NCBI GenBank assembly: GCA_031553915.1
Contig: JAVBKT010000015.1
Span: forward strand, 1-13,688
From: HGM13862 sp031553915
GTDB lineage: Bacteria > Bacillota > Dehalobacteriia > UBA4068
Direction of reading: 5' to 3'
DNA length: 13,688 nucleotides
The position numbers and the translations under genes were made by a program. Position 1 is the stretch's first letter. Every line of letters starts with the position of its first letter. Shown here one piece after another: positions 13,548 to 13,688 of the stretch. The notes below the pieces were generated by a model that saw only the letters and a program-made list of their open reading frames with translations, was not told the origin of the DNA and did not search any database.

Positions 13548-13688
13548 ATGAAAAAGAGTTTGCTGGTAGTAATCTTAGCTATTGTGTTGGTGCTGGCCTT
13601 TTCAGTCTCAGCCCTGGCAGCAGAAAAAGTAATTAATAACATTGGTGATTTGGAAACGGCTTTTGGCAGTGCCAATTGCACTGTTAAA
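13548..13688 (+). CDS. Secreted protein, N-terminal fragment cut by the window end
   Basis: The first 47 codons of a plus-strand gene that continues beyond the window. The ATG has a strong GAGGAGG site (13531-13537). The product begins with two Lys and a hydrophobic core (LLVVILAIVLVLAFSVS), then SALAAE, a clear Sec signal peptide with predicted cleavage after ALA (about residue 24). The mature start (KVINNIGDLETAFGSANCTV) resembles the 'xxxLxxAfxxxxxx' repeat openings of surface right-handed beta-helix proteins, but too little is present to name a family. It occupies the place where dnaA would be expected and is read away from the origin. Confidence 0.85.
   Translation, partial: MKKSLLVVILAIVLVLAFSVSALAAEKVINNIGDLETAFGSANCTVK

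Overview
The window looks like a chromosomal origin neighbourhood from a Bacillota (Firmicutes) genome of moderate GC. The evidence is a dnaN-recF pair beside a DnaA-box/DnaA-trio region, a dnaX-ebfC-recR block, a BofA-type sporulation protein (suggesting an endospore former or a descendant of one), a PadR/DUF1048 pair, and strong AGGAGG-type ribosome binding sites. The genus cannot be named from sequence alone; Clostridia or Negativicutes are reasonable guesses.

Layout, left to right. 1-217: an unidentified inverted repeat and a bidirectional terminator. 218-2965 (minus): dnaX, a decayed partial second copy of ebfC, ebfC and recR, read right to left. 3123-3380 (plus): bofA, divergent from dnaX. 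3550-6548 (minus): proB-proA followed by a TraB/GumN-type lipoprotein gene. 6805-7377 (minus): 5-formyltetrahydrofolate cyclo-ligase. 7544-8240 (minus): padR and a DUF1048 gene behind a promoter that overlaps an obvious operator. 8500-9341 (minus): a two-gene unit of unknown function, a three-TM protein overlapping a small soluble protein. 9535-10008 (plus): an orphan beta-rich protein. 10169-12981 (minus): dnaN, recF and a single-pass membrane protein. 12982-13547: a gene-free candidate replication origin. 13548-13688 (plus, cut by the window edge): the start of a secreted protein.

The most informative region is 13074-13361. A 42-base run of fourteen A-rich trinucleotides (TAG/TAA type), a short G cluster and a DnaA-box-like nonamer lie in the order and polarity of the bacterial 'basal unwinding system' (DnaA box, GC-rich cluster, DnaA-trio) known from Bacillus subtilis. 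Further DnaA boxes follow, including an exact TTATCCACA. dnaA itself is not next to it: the gene on the far side points the other way and encodes an exported protein. Fourteen of sixteen complete genes left of the origin point away from it, as expected for leading-strand genes, and the gene to the right points the other way.

Functionally the window combines replication and recombination (dnaN, recF, dnaX, recR, ebfC), proline synthesis (proB, proA), folate salvage and a small self-regulating PadR unit, plus several proteins I could not identify.
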